Shown here one piece after another: positions 32,281 through 40,259 of a DNA stretch of 64,000 nt. Under the pieces are notes generated by a model, which had not been told where the DNA came from, ran no database searches, and saw nothing but the letters and a program-made list of their open reading frames with translations. The stretch is from contig CAJUDV010000007.1 in the NCBI GenBank assembly GCA_910585385.1, positions 10,214 through 74,213 of the forward strand, read 5' to 3'. This DNA is from an uncultured Oscillibacter sp. Its GTDB lineage: Bacteria > Bacillota > Clostridia > Oscillospirales > Oscillospiraceae. Each line of letters starts with the position of its first letter. Position 1 is the stretch's first letter. The translations under genes were made by a program, and so were the position numbers.

Positions 32281-33462
32281 TCAGTGGTGGAAGAGCCGCA
32301 TCCCCGTAAAGCACATGGTCATGCCGTACTTGTCGGCGGTCTCAATGACATGGTCGTCCCGGATGGACCCGCCGGGCTGCACGATGTACCGCGCGCCGCT
32401 TCGCCGGGCCCGCTCCACGTTGTCCCCAAAGGGGAAGAAGGCGTCCGACCCGCAGGTGACGCCGGTGAGCCCGGCGATCCACTCCCGCTTTTCCTCCGCC
32501 GTCAGGGGCTCGGGGCGGGTCTGGAAGGTCTTCTGCCAGCTGCCCTCCGCCAGGAGCCACGCGCTCTCCTCCTCCGAGAGGTAGCAGTCGATGGCGTTGT
32601 CCCGGTCCGGACGGCGGATGCCGTCGATAAACGGCAGGGAGAGCACCTTGGGGTGCTGCCGCAGCCGCCAGCTGTCGGCCTTGGCGCCCGCCAGGCGGGT
32701 GCAGTGGATGCGGCTCTGCTGGCCCGCCCCCACGCCGATGGCCTGTCCGTCCTTCACATAGCACACGGAGTTGGACTGGGTGTATTTCAGCGTGATCAGG
32801 GCCACCACCATGTCGATCTTCGCCGCCTGGGGCAGGTCGCGGTTTTTGGTGACGATGTTGGTCAGGAGGCTCTCGTCAATCCTGTACTCGTTTCGTCCCT
32901 GCTGGAAGGTGACGCCGTACACGTCCTTGTACTCCACGGGGTCCGGCACGTAGTCCGGGTCGATCCGCACTACGTTGTAATTGCCCTTTTTTTTGGTTTT
33001 CAGAATCTCCAGGGCCTCGTCCGTATAGCCCGGGGCGATGACGCCGTCGGAGACCTCGGCCTTGAGGTAGCTGGCGGTATCGGCGTCGCAGACGTCGGAG
33101 AGGGCCGCCCAGTCGCCGTAGGAGCACAGGCGGTCCGCCCCCCGGGCCCGGATGTAGGCGCAGGCCATGGGGGAGAGCTGCCGGTCCGATTCCACGAAAT
33201 AGATCTTCCTGTCCACATCGCTGAGGGGCAGGCCCACGGCGGCCCCGGCGGGGGAGACGTGCTTGAAGCTGGCGGCGGCGGGGAGGCCGGTGGCCTCCTT
33301 CAGCTCCCGGGCCAGCTGCCAGGAGTTCAGGGCGTCCAGGAAGTTGATGTAGCCCGGTTTGCCGTTCAGCACGGTGACGGGCAGGTCGGAGCCGCCGCGC
33401 ATAAAGACGCGGGAGGGCTTCTGGTTGGGGTTGCAGCCGTATTTCAGTTCCAGTTCCGTCAT
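32281..33462 (-). CDS. Stand-alone AICAR transformylase (PurH C-terminal domain type)
   Basis: The 393-residue protein has only the AICAR formyltransferase fold of PurH, with the GCNPNQKPSRVF start (about 9-20) and the Lys-His pair in SFKHVSPAGAA (about 68-78). It lacks the N-terminal IMP cyclohydrolase domain of classical PurH (about 525 residues). It transfers a formyl group from 10-formyl-THF to AICAR to give FAICAR. Ring closure to IMP must be done by another protein, and none is found in this operon. ATG 33462 is 8 bases after AAGGAG; the GTG at 33471 is less likely. Confidence 0.9.
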   Translation of the reverse strand: MTELELKYGCNPNQKPSRVFMRGGSDLPVTVLNGKPGYINFLDALNSWQLARELKEATGLPAAASFKHVSPAGAAVGLPLSDVDRKIYFVESDRQLSPMACAYIRARGADRLCSYGDWAALSDVCDADTASYLKAEVSDGVIAPGYTDEALEILKTKKKGNYNVVRIDPDYVPDPVEYKDVYGVTFQQGRNEYRIDESLLTNIVTKNRDLPQAAKIDMVVALITLKYTQSNSVCYVKDGQAIGVGAGQQSRIHCTRLAGAKADSWRLRQHPKVLSLPFIDGIRRPDRDNAIDCYLSEEESAWLLAEGSWQKTFQTRPEPLTAEEKREWIAGLTGVTCGSDAFFPFGDNVERARRSGARYIVQPGGSIRDDHVIETADKYGMTMCFTGMRLFHH

Positions 33463-33505
33463 AGTTCGCACTCCTTATCCGATTCACCGTATTTTTGAGA
33501 TTGCG

Positions 33506-34117
33506 TCATGGCGTTTCCTCCCCCGCCAGCCCCCGGCAGATCATCTCCGCCGCCTGGGGCAGGAGGACCCACTCCGCCCGCTCCATCACCCGGCGCTGCA
33601 AGAGCTCCGGCGTGTCGTCCGGCAGGACCTCCACCGCCTTTTGCAGCAAAATCCGCCCGCCGTCGGGGATCTCGTTCACCAGGTGCACCGTGGCCCCGGT
33701 GACCCGCACCCCCCGCTCCAGGGCCGCCTCATGGACCTTGAGGCCGTACATCCCCCTGCCGCAGAAGGCGGGAATCAGGGAGGGGTGGACGTTGATGATC
33801 CGGTCCGGCCAGCGGGAGACGAACTCCTCCGACAAAATGGAGAGAAAGCCCGCCAGGATGATGACGTCCACCCGGTAGGCCGCCAGCTTGATGTTCAGGG
33901 CCGTCTCAAAGGCGGACTGGCTCATGGCCTTTCGGGCCACCGCGGTGGCGGGGACGCCGTGGTTCCGGGCCCGCTCCAGGGCGTAGGCCCCCTCGTTGCT
34001 GGCGCACACCAGCACAATCTCCCCGTGGGGGATCTGCCCCGCCTCCTGGGCGTTCAGCAGGGCCTCCAGATTCGTTCCGCCGCCGGAGACCAGGACGGCG
34101 ATTCTCGCCTTGCTCAT
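33506..34117 (-). CDS. purN: Phosphoribosylglycinamide formyltransferase
   Basis: The 203-residue enzyme adds a formyl group from 10-formyl-THF to GAR. It shows IAVLVSGGGTNLEALL at the start, LAGFLSILS, and the catalytic INVHPSLIP segment with the later D of PDGGRIL. Length is normal. The ATG overlaps the purM stop (ATGA), the tight coupling usual for purM-purN pairs. Confidence 0.96.
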   Translation of the reverse strand: MSKARIAVLVSGGGTNLEALLNAQEAGQIPHGEIVLVCASNEGAYALERARNHGVPATAVARKAMSQSAFETALNIKLAAYRVDVIILAGFLSILSEEFVSRWPDRIINVHPSLIPAFCGRGMYGLKVHEAALERGVRVTGATVHLVNEIPDGGRILLQKAVEVLPDDTPELLQRRVMERAEWVLLPQAAEMICRGLAGEETP

Positions 34118-35166
34118 ACGCCGTCAAACGCCACGCCCCGGGGGTCCTTCGTCACGCTGCCGACGCAGACGGCGTCCCGCTCCCCCGCCGCCGCCAGCAG
34201 CTCCAGGGCCAGCTTCCCCTGCTCCAGGGGTACCGCCAGGACCATGCCGAGGCCCATGTTGAAGGTGTTGTACATGTCGTGGTCCGAGATGTTCCCCCGC
34301 TTTTGAATCAGGTCGAAAATGGGCTGCCTGGGAATGACGTTGGGCACAATCCGCACGCCCAGGCCCCCCGGCAGCATCCGGGGGAGGTTTTCAAAGAACC
34401 CGCCGCCGGTGATGTGGCTGGCTCCCCGGAGGTCAACGCCCCCCTCCAGCAGGGCCTGCACGGCCTTGACGTAGATTTTGGTGGGAGCCAGAAGCGTCTC
34501 CCCCAAGGGCTTCCCGTCCAGCTCGTCCATGGGAGTGGTCAGATCGGCGTTTTCAATGTCGAAGACCTTCCGAACCAGGGAGAAGCCGTTGGAGTGGACG
34601 CCGGAGGAGGTGAGGCCGATGAGGGCGTCTCCCTCCTGAATCCTGCTGCCGTCGATGATGCTGGACTTGTCCACCACGCCCACGGCGAAGCCTGCGATGT
34701 CGTAGTCCTCCGGGGCCATGACGCCGGGGTGCTCGGCGGTCTCGCCGCCGATGAGGGCGCAGCCGGAGCGGACGCAGCCCTCCGCCACACCGGAGACGAT
34801 GTCCGCCACCTTCTCCGGCACATTTTTGCCGATGGCGATGTAGTCCAGGAAGAAGAGGGGCTTTGCCCCGCAGCAGATGATGTCGTTGACGCACATGGCC
34901 ACGCAGTCGATGCCGATGGTGCCGTGTTTGTCCAGCAGCTGGGCCAGGCGCAGCTTGGTGCCCACGCCGTCGGTGCCGGAGACCAGCACCGGCTCTTTCA
35001 TGCCGGTGAGGTTTGGCGCAAAGAGCCCGCCGAAGCCCCCGATGCCGGAGACCACGCCGGGGATCACGGTCCGGGCCGCGTGGGCTTTCATCAGCTGTAC
35101 GCCCCGGTAACCGGCCTCGATGTCCACGCCGGCGGCGGCGTAAGAGGCGGAGTGAGAGTTTTCCAT
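34114..35166 (-). CDS. purM: Phosphoribosylformylglycinamidine cyclo-ligase (AIR synthetase)
   Basis: This 350-residue enzyme closes FGAM to AIR using ATP. It has YAAAGVDIEAGYRGV at the start, VSGTDGVGTKL near 57-67, the GGETAEHPG segment and the TSSGVHSNGFSLVR motif. ATG 35166 is 6 bases after AGGAGG. A GC-rich hairpin (35189-35209, GGGGCCGCC/GGCGGCCCC) stands between purF and purM inside the operon, and may tune the relative amounts or protect the message. Confidence 0.96.
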   Translation of the reverse strand: MENSHSASYAAAGVDIEAGYRGVQLMKAHAARTVIPGVVSGIGGFGGLFAPNLTGMKEPVLVSGTDGVGTKLRLAQLLDKHGTIGIDCVAMCVNDIICCGAKPLFFLDYIAIGKNVPEKVADIVSGVAEGCVRSGCALIGGETAEHPGVMAPEDYDIAGFAVGVVDKSSIIDGSRIQEGDALIGLTSSGVHSNGFSLVRKVFDIENADLTTPMDELDGKPLGETLLAPTKIYVKAVQALLEGGVDLRGASHITGGGFFENLPRMLPGGLGVRIVPNVIPRQPIFDLIQKRGNISDHDMYNTFNMGLGMVLAVPLEQGKLALELLAAAGERDAVCVGSVTKDPRGVAFDGV

Positions 35167-35188
35167 AAAAAACCTCCTGTTCATTGTA

Positions 35189-35209
35189 GGGGCCGCCAAG
35201 GGCGGCCCC
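35189..35209. other. Intra-operon hairpin between purF and purM
   Basis: Perfect 9-bp stem with a 3-base loop, without T tail, 12 bases after the purF stop. Confidence 0.55.
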
Positions 35210-35220
35210 TGGGGATTCGG

Positions 35221-36645
35221 TTATTCCCTTCCCGTCCAGCAGTAGGTGCAGATCTTCTCCCGGTCGATGCCGATGGACTCCAGCAGCCCTTCCAGGGACT
35301 GGTAACCCAGGGAGTCGAAGCCCAGCTTCTCGCAGATGCGCTTGAGGAGGCACTGGCCCCGGCCGGTGGAGGCGTCGGCGTACTCCTCCAGGTGCTCCTG
35401 GCCCTCGTCGCCCTCCAGCTCCTGGACCACCCGCCGGGCCAGCAGGTCCATGTCCGAGTTGCCCCGGGAGAAGTTCAGATACTTGCAGCTGTACATGATG
35501 GGGGGGCAGGCGGAGCGCATGTGGACCTCCCTGGCCCCGGAATCGTAGAGGAACTCCACAGTCTCCCGCAGCTGGGTGCCCCGGACAATGGAGTCGTCCA
35601 CGAACAAAAGACGCTTGCCCTGGATCAGCTCCGGCACGGGGATCTGCTTCATCTTGGCCACCTGGTTTCGCACATCCTGGTTGGCGGGCATGAAGGACCG
35701 GGGCCAGGTGGGGGTGTACTTCACAAAGGGCCGGGCGAAGGGCATGTGGCTCTCGTTGGCGTAGCCGATGGCGTGGGGCACGCCGGAGTCCGGCACGCCG
35801 GCTACGAAGTCCACCGCCGGCAGGGCGCCGCGGCGGCGCTCCTCCCGGGCCATGATGGCGCCGTTGCGGCAGCGCATGACCTCCACGTTGACGCCCTCGT
35901 AGTTGCTGTTGGGGTAGCCGTAGTAGGTCCAGAGGAAGGCACAGATCTTCATCTGCTCCCCGGCGGGAGAGAGGGTCTCATACCCCTCCGGCCGGATGCG
36001 GACAATCTCCCGGGGGCCCAGCTCGTAGTCCACCTCGTAGCCGATTTTGTGACAGGCGAAGGACTCGAAGGAGACGCAGTGTCCCTGGTGGTTTTTACCG
36101 ATGAGCACCGGCAGCCGGCCCATCCGGTCCCGGGCGGCGATGATCTCCCCCCGGTCCGTGAGGATCAGCAGCGTCAGGGAGCCCTGGATGACCTCCTGGG
36201 CGTGGAGGATGCCGGAGACCAGGTCGTCCTTCTGGTTGATGAGGGCGGCGGCCAGCTCCGTGGAGTTGACCTTGCCGGAGCTCTGCGCCATGAACTGGTG
36301 CCCGTGGTCCGAGAAGTAGCGCTCCACCAGCTCCTCGGCGTTGTTGATGATGCCCACGGTGGTGATGGCGTACAGCCCCAGGTGGGAGCGCACCAGCAGG
36401 GGCTGGGGGTCGCTGTCGCTGATGCAGCCGATGCCGGCGCACCCGTGGAACTCCGCCAGATCCTTTTCAAACTTGGTGCGGAAGGGGGTGTTCTCAATGG
36501 AGTGAATCTGCCGCTGGAAGCCGTCCTTGGAGTCGTGGAGGATCATGCCGCCCCGGCGGGTGCCGAGATGGGAGTGGTAGTCCACGCCGAAGAAAATGTC
36601 CAGCGTCACGTCCCGCTGTGAGACAGCGCCGAAGAAACCGCCCAT
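35221..36645 (-). CDS. purF: Amidophosphoribosyltransferase-like protein lacking the N-terminal Cys
   Basis: The 474-residue protein has the Ntn-glutaminase-like N-half and a phosphoribosyltransferase C-half with the PRPP loop LLFVDDSIVRGTQ (about 352-364). Canonical PurF exposes a catalytic Cys after Met or a propeptide; here the start is MGGFFGAVS, with Gly at position 2 and no Cys until about residue 68. HSHLGTRRGGM and the rest of the fold are retained. The protein may use ammonia, or another subunit supplies it. Operon position, first committed step, supports a real PurF role. The ATG shares a base with the purC stop. Confidence 0.88.
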   Translation of the reverse strand: MGGFFGAVSQRDVTLDIFFGVDYHSHLGTRRGGMILHDSKDGFQRQIHSIENTPFRTKFEKDLAEFHGCAGIGCISDSDPQPLLVRSHLGLYAITTVGIINNAEELVERYFSDHGHQFMAQSSGKVNSTELAAALINQKDDLVSGILHAQEVIQGSLTLLILTDRGEIIAARDRMGRLPVLIGKNHQGHCVSFESFACHKIGYEVDYELGPREIVRIRPEGYETLSPAGEQMKICAFLWTYYGYPNSNYEGVNVEVMRCRNGAIMAREERRRGALPAVDFVAGVPDSGVPHAIGYANESHMPFARPFVKYTPTWPRSFMPANQDVRNQVAKMKQIPVPELIQGKRLLFVDDSIVRGTQLRETVEFLYDSGAREVHMRSACPPIMYSCKYLNFSRGNSDMDLLARRVVQELEGDEGQEHLEEYADASTGRGQCLLKRICEKLGFDSLGYQSLEGLLESIGIDREKICTYCWTGRE

Positions 36646-37358
36646 CAGAGGGCCTCCATCATGCGGCGCATAACCTCGGCGTAGGCGCCCTCCACGCCGC
36701 CCAGGTCCCGGCGAAAGCGGTCCTTGTCCAGTTTCTCATGGGTTTTGCTGTCCCACAGGCGGCAGGTATCAGGGCTGATCTCGTCCGCCAGGACGAGGCG
36801 GCCGTCCGCCAGGCGGCCGAACTCCAGCTTGAAGTCCACCAGCGTCACGCCGCAGGAGGACCAGAAGGATTTGAGAAAGTCGTTGACGGCGAAGGCGTAC
36901 TTCTCTATGACGGCGATCTCCTCCGGCGTGGCCAGCTTCAGGGCCAGGGCGTGGGAGGTGTTCAAAAGGGGGTCGTCCAGCGCGTCGCATTTGTAGGAGA
37001 ACTCGATGGTGGGCTCGTCGAAGACGATGCCCTCCTCCACGCCGTAGCGCTTGGCGAAGGACCCGGCGGAGATGTTGCGGATGATGACCTCCAGGGGAAC
37101 GATGGAGACCTTTTTCACCACGGTCTCCCGCTCGCTGAGCTCCCGGACGAAGTGGGTGGGGACGCCGGCTGTCTCCAGCTTGGCCATGAAGCGGTTGGTC
37201 ATCTGGTTGTTGATGACGCCCTTGCCGGCGATGGTGCCCTTCTTGGCGCCGTTGAAGGCGGTGGCGTCGTCCTTGTAGTCCACGATGACCAGAGCGGGGT
37301 CGTCGGTGGCGTAGACCTTTTTGGCCTTGCCCTCATAGAGCAGTTCTAACTTTTGCAT
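36645..37358 (-). CDS. purC: SAICAR synthetase
   Basis: The 237-residue enzyme joins aspartate to CAIR with ATP. KLELLYEGKAKKVYATDDP at the start, the FNGAKKGTIAGKG segment, VVIIRN-type VEVIIRNISAGSFAKRYG and the DFKLEFGR motif are all present. ATG 37358 lies 7 bases after GGAGGT; the long upstream frame is not real. It overlaps purF by one base. A 131-base gap separates it from purE. Confidence 0.96.
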   Translation of the reverse strand: MQKLELLYEGKAKKVYATDDPALVIVDYKDDATAFNGAKKGTIAGKGVINNQMTNRFMAKLETAGVPTHFVRELSERETVVKKVSIVPLEVIIRNISAGSFAKRYGVEEGIVFDEPTIEFSYKCDALDDPLLNTSHALALKLATPEEIAVIEKYAFAVNDFLKSFWSSCGVTLVDFKLEFGRLADGRLVLADEISPDTCRLWDSKTHEKLDKDRFRRDLGGVEGAYAEVMRRMMEAL

Positions 37359-37489
37359 GGTAGTGACCTCCAAATTTAGAGTGAATTTATCAAATGATGA
37401 ATCATGTGGGAGGCGCGCCGGCGGCGGACCGCCGTCCAGCCGGAAAATTTTCCGTCCAGACGCGTGCTTCCGCCGATTGATACAGCTTT

Positions 37490-37981
37490 TTACAGCTCCT
37501 CCTGGAGCCGGGCGTCCTTGGCGGCGATTTGATCCGCCATGTCTGCCCGGGCCGCGTCCAGCCTGTCGGCCAGAGCCTCGTCGGAGACCGCCAGGATCTG
37601 GGCCGCCAGCACGGCGGCGTTTCTGGCGCCGTTGATGGCCACGGTGGCCACGGGGATGCCGCCGGGCATCTGCACGGTTGCCAAAAGCGCGTCCAGCCCG
37701 TCCATAGCGCCCCCTTTCATGGGGATGCCGATGACGGGCAGGACGGTGTTGGCGGCAAACGCTCCCGCCAGGTGGGCCGCCATGCCGGCAGCGCAGATGA
37801 TGACGCCGAAGCCGCTTTTGCGGGCGCCCCACGCGAACTCCGCGGCGGCGGAGGGGGTGCGGTGGGCGCTGAGAATGTGGGCCTCAAAGGGGATGTCCAG
37901 CTCCTTGAGCTGTTGGCAGGCGCTCTTGACTACGGGCCAGTCGGAATCGGAACCCATGATGACGGCGACTTTTTTTCGCAT
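37490..37981 (-). CDS. purE: N5-CAIR mutase / AIR carboxylase catalytic subunit
   Basis: The 163-residue protein has VAVIMGSDSDWPV at the start (about 5-17), the SAHRTP motif near 43-48 and AGMAAHLAG, the CAIR-binding core. No purK is found here. The family cannot be split by eye into class I (needs PurK) or class II (uses CO2), though the SDWP start is usual for class I. ATG 37981 is 8 bases after GGAGG. It is the first enzyme of the operon, 119 bases after the GntR gene. Confidence 0.95.
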   Translation of the reverse strand: MRKKVAVIMGSDSDWPVVKSACQQLKELDIPFEAHILSAHRTPSAAAEFAWGARKSGFGVIICAAGMAAHLAGAFAANTVLPVIGIPMKGGAMDGLDALLATVQMPGGIPVATVAINGARNAAVLAAQILAVSDEALADRLDAARADMADQIAAKDARLQEEL

Positions 37982-38100
37982 AGATAAAACCTCCATTTGT
38001 GTTGAATCAGAAATTTTGAATCAGATCAGAATGAGGAGACGGCGGAGAGGCGCGTTTTGCCAAAGGCCGGAATACCTCACGCCGCGCTCCTGCGTGGCGC

Positions 38101-38826
38101 TCACAGCTTCTTCCGCATTACGGCGTGCCGGAAATACCCGTCCACAAAATACTCCATGGAGCAGAACACCGGGTTTCCGTCGATGTCGTAGTCCACCTCG
38201 TCCATGTTCAGCAGGGGCGTTCCCACGGGAATCCGGAAGGTCTCCGCCAGGGCTTCGTCTGCCGCCACGGCCCGGACGTCCGCCAGGTCCAGATAGGGAT
38301 ACACGCCGCAGAATTCCTGGAGGAAGTGGAAGATGGGCCCCTTTAGGTCGTTTTCCGTATACGGCGCCCGGATCAGGGACTTGTCCACCACGTCCTCACA
38401 GTAAATGGCGGGGACGCCGTCGGCGGTGCACAGCCGCCCCACCCGGAGAACGGGAGCCCCCTCCTCAAGGCGCAGCTGGGCGGCGGTTTTAGCGTCCGCC
38501 GTGCCCTCGGACACCCGGACGTAGGCGATGGCGGGCTGGTGGCCGTTGCTGCGGATCATGTCCAGGAACTCAACCTCGATGTCCATGCGGGTGTGGACGT
38601 TCAGCACGTGGCGGTTGATGATGGTGCCCACGCCGTGGCGGCGGGTGATGAAGCCCTCCCGCTCCAGGGAGGCCAGGATGTCCCGCAGCTGGGTGCGGCT
38701 GATGCCCAGGGTTTCCGCCAGGACGCTCTCCCGGGGAAGCCGCGCGCAGGCGGCGTAGATCCCGTCCCGCATGTCGGACAGCAGCTGGGTGCGGATGGTT
38801 TTGTTCTGGGTCGGCTGGGTGCTCAT
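38101..38826 (-). CDS. GntR-family regulator with UTRA domain, leading the purine operon
   Basis: The 241-residue protein has an N-terminal winged helix (about 10-75: SVLAETLGISRTQLRDILASLEREGFITRRHGVGTII) and a C-terminal UTRA effector domain (about 95-240) of the HutC type. ATG 38826 follows GAGGTGAAGGGA. It is the first gene of the transcription unit with purE to guaB. Two AGGTNNNACC sites on its promoter suggest autoregulation and control of the whole operon. The effector would be a small molecule such as PRPP or a purine derivative (inference). A GntR/UTRA regulator for purines is not the usual PurR. Confidence 0.85.
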   Translation of the reverse strand: MSTQPTQNKTIRTQLLSDMRDGIYAACARLPRESVLAETLGISRTQLRDILASLEREGFITRRHGVGTIINRHVLNVHTRMDIEVEFLDMIRSNGHQPAIAYVRVSEGTADAKTAAQLRLEEGAPVLRVGRLCTADGVPAIYCEDVVDKSLIRAPYTENDLKGPIFHFLQEFCGVYPYLDLADVRAVAADEALAETFRIPVGTPLLNMDEVDYDIDGNPVFCSMEYFVDGYFRHAVMRKKL

Positions 38827-38854
38827 TCCCTTCACCTCGATGTAAGAGTAAAAT

Positions 38855-38882
38855 AGGTAGTACCATTTAGAAAGGTCGCACC
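38855..38882. promoter_or_regulatory. Twin GntR-type operators
   Basis: AGGTAGTACC (38855-38864) and AGGTCGCACC (38873-38882) share AGGTNNNACC and are 18 bases apart. The second overlaps the predicted start site of the promoter and the first lies just downstream. Confidence 0.6.
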
Positions 38883-38883
38883 T

Positions 38884-38912
38884 ATTGTACCGAATTTCCC
38901 GCCGCCCCGCAA
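38884..38912 (-). promoter_or_regulatory. Promoter of the gntR-pur operon
   Basis: Minus strand TTGCGG (38907-38912), 17-base spacer, TACAAT (38884-38889). Confidence 0.5.
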
Positions 38913-39121
38913 TAGACAAAACTGACAGTTTCCCGCCCTCTTTTTTCAAAAGACTTGTGACGCCCCACGGAGCCGCCGGAATTTTAAAGACGCTGAGGGG
39001 GAGAGGGGCAGCGGGACGCCGCCTCCGCCGGCCCGTCGGCCGCAAGGGGCCGTTTGGGGCGGCCGGTTTCCAATTGCCGGCGGGTTTGAATTCCACTTTA
39101 GTGGTTGTATTCCCCCGCGGT

Positions 39122-39148
39122 TTGTGTTAAACTGTGAAAAATTATAAT
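39122..39148 (+). promoter_or_regulatory. Candidate promoter of ddl
   Basis: A perfect TATAAT (39143-39148) lies 52 bases before the start. The -35 is uncertain: TTGTGT at 39122 gives a 15-base spacer. Confidence 0.4.
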
Positions 39149-39199
39149 AGTATCATTGTGTGCGGGGCTGTTTGCTCCGGGCTGAAAGGATGAGAATCA

Positions 39200-40255
39200 G
39201 TGAAGATCGTTGTGTTGGCCGGGGGGCTCTCCACGGAGCGGGCCGTCTCATTGGTGACGGGCTGCGGCGTGTGCCGCGCCCTGCGGGAGAGGGGCCACGA
39301 GGCCATTTTGGTGGATCTGTTTTTGGGCGTTGAGGATGTCCCGGCAGATCTGGAGACGCTGTTTGCCGCCCCGGACGGCCTGTGCCCCGAGGCGGCTATC
39401 GAGGCCCAGGCCCCGGACCTGGAGGCGGTGCGCAGCCTCCGCCGGGACCAGGGCCCCAGCCGGATCGGCCCCCATGTGCTGGAGCTGTGCCGGCTGGCGG
39501 ATATGGTGTTTATCGGCCTCCACGGGGAGGACGGGGAGGACGGCCGCGTGCAGGCCATGCTGGATCTTCTGGGGGTGCCGTACACCGGCAGCGGGTATTT
39601 GAGCTCCGGCATGGCCATGGACAAGGCGGCGGCCAAGCGGATGATGGAGGCCGCGGGCGTCCCCACTCCGGCCTGGCGGATGCTGGAGTACGCGGAGCCG
39701 GAGGCGGCGGAGCTGGCGGAGACTCTGCCTATGCCCTGCGTCGTCAAGGCCACCACCGGCGGGTCCTCTCTGGGGGTGTTTCTGCCGGAGGACCGGGGGG
39801 CGCTGCTTAAGGCGCTGACGGAGGTGCGCCGCTTTAGCGGAAATGTGATGTGGGAGGAGCGGATCTCCGGCCGGGAGCTGACGGTGGCCGTGCTGGGGGA
39901 CCGGGCCCTGCCCCCTATTGAGATTTTGCCGGCGGAGCGGGACTTCGACTACGCCGCCAAGTATCAGGCCGGGGGCGCCCGGGAGCTGTGCCCCGCCCCG
40001 GTGACGGAGGAAGAGGCGAGGCTGGTGCAGGACCTGGCGCTGCGGGTACATACGGCCCTGGGCCTGGAGGTCTACTCCCGGGCGGACTTCATCCTGGACG
40101 GGGAGGGCAGGGCCTGGTGCCTGGAGGTGAACTCCCTGCCGGGCATGACCCCCGGCAGCCTGATCCCCAAGGCCGCCGCCGCCGTGGGGATGGACTATCC
40201 CACGCTGTGCGAGGAGATTGTGGGGCGGTCCTACCATTTGAAGAGAAGAGGTTGA
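39200..40255 (+). CDS. ddl: D-alanine-D-alanine ligase
   Basis: The 351-residue ATP-grasp enzyme makes D-Ala-D-Ala for peptidoglycan. It has LAGGLSTERAVSLVTG (about 6-21), the LHGEDGEDGRVQ loop (about 107-118), TTGGSSLGV and the C-terminal VNSLPGMTPGSLIP. The residues that select D-Ala over D-Lac cannot be judged by eye. A GTG start at 39200 has GGATGAG nearby. It is followed by murF at 4 bases. Confidence 0.94.
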   Translation: MKIVVLAGGLSTERAVSLVTGCGVCRALRERGHEAILVDLFLGVEDVPADLETLFAAPDGLCPEAAIEAQAPDLEAVRSLRRDQGPSRIGPHVLELCRLADMVFIGLHGEDGEDGRVQAMLDLLGVPYTGSGYLSSGMAMDKAAAKRMMEAAGVPTPAWRMLEYAEPEAAELAETLPMPCVVKATTGGSSLGVFLPEDRGALLKALTEVRRFSGNVMWEERISGRELTVAVLGDRALPPIEILPAERDFDYAAKYQAGGARELCPAPVTEEEARLVQDLALRVHTALGLEVYSRADFILDGEGRAWCLEVNSLPGMTPGSLIPKAAAAVGMDYPTLCEEIVGRSYHLKRRG

Positions 40256-40259
40256 GCGT

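Noticed and set aside
37982..38100. Purine riboswitch upstream of purE
   Set aside because: No conserved purine-aptamer loops are present and the gap is only 119 bases, in the middle of an operon led by gntR.
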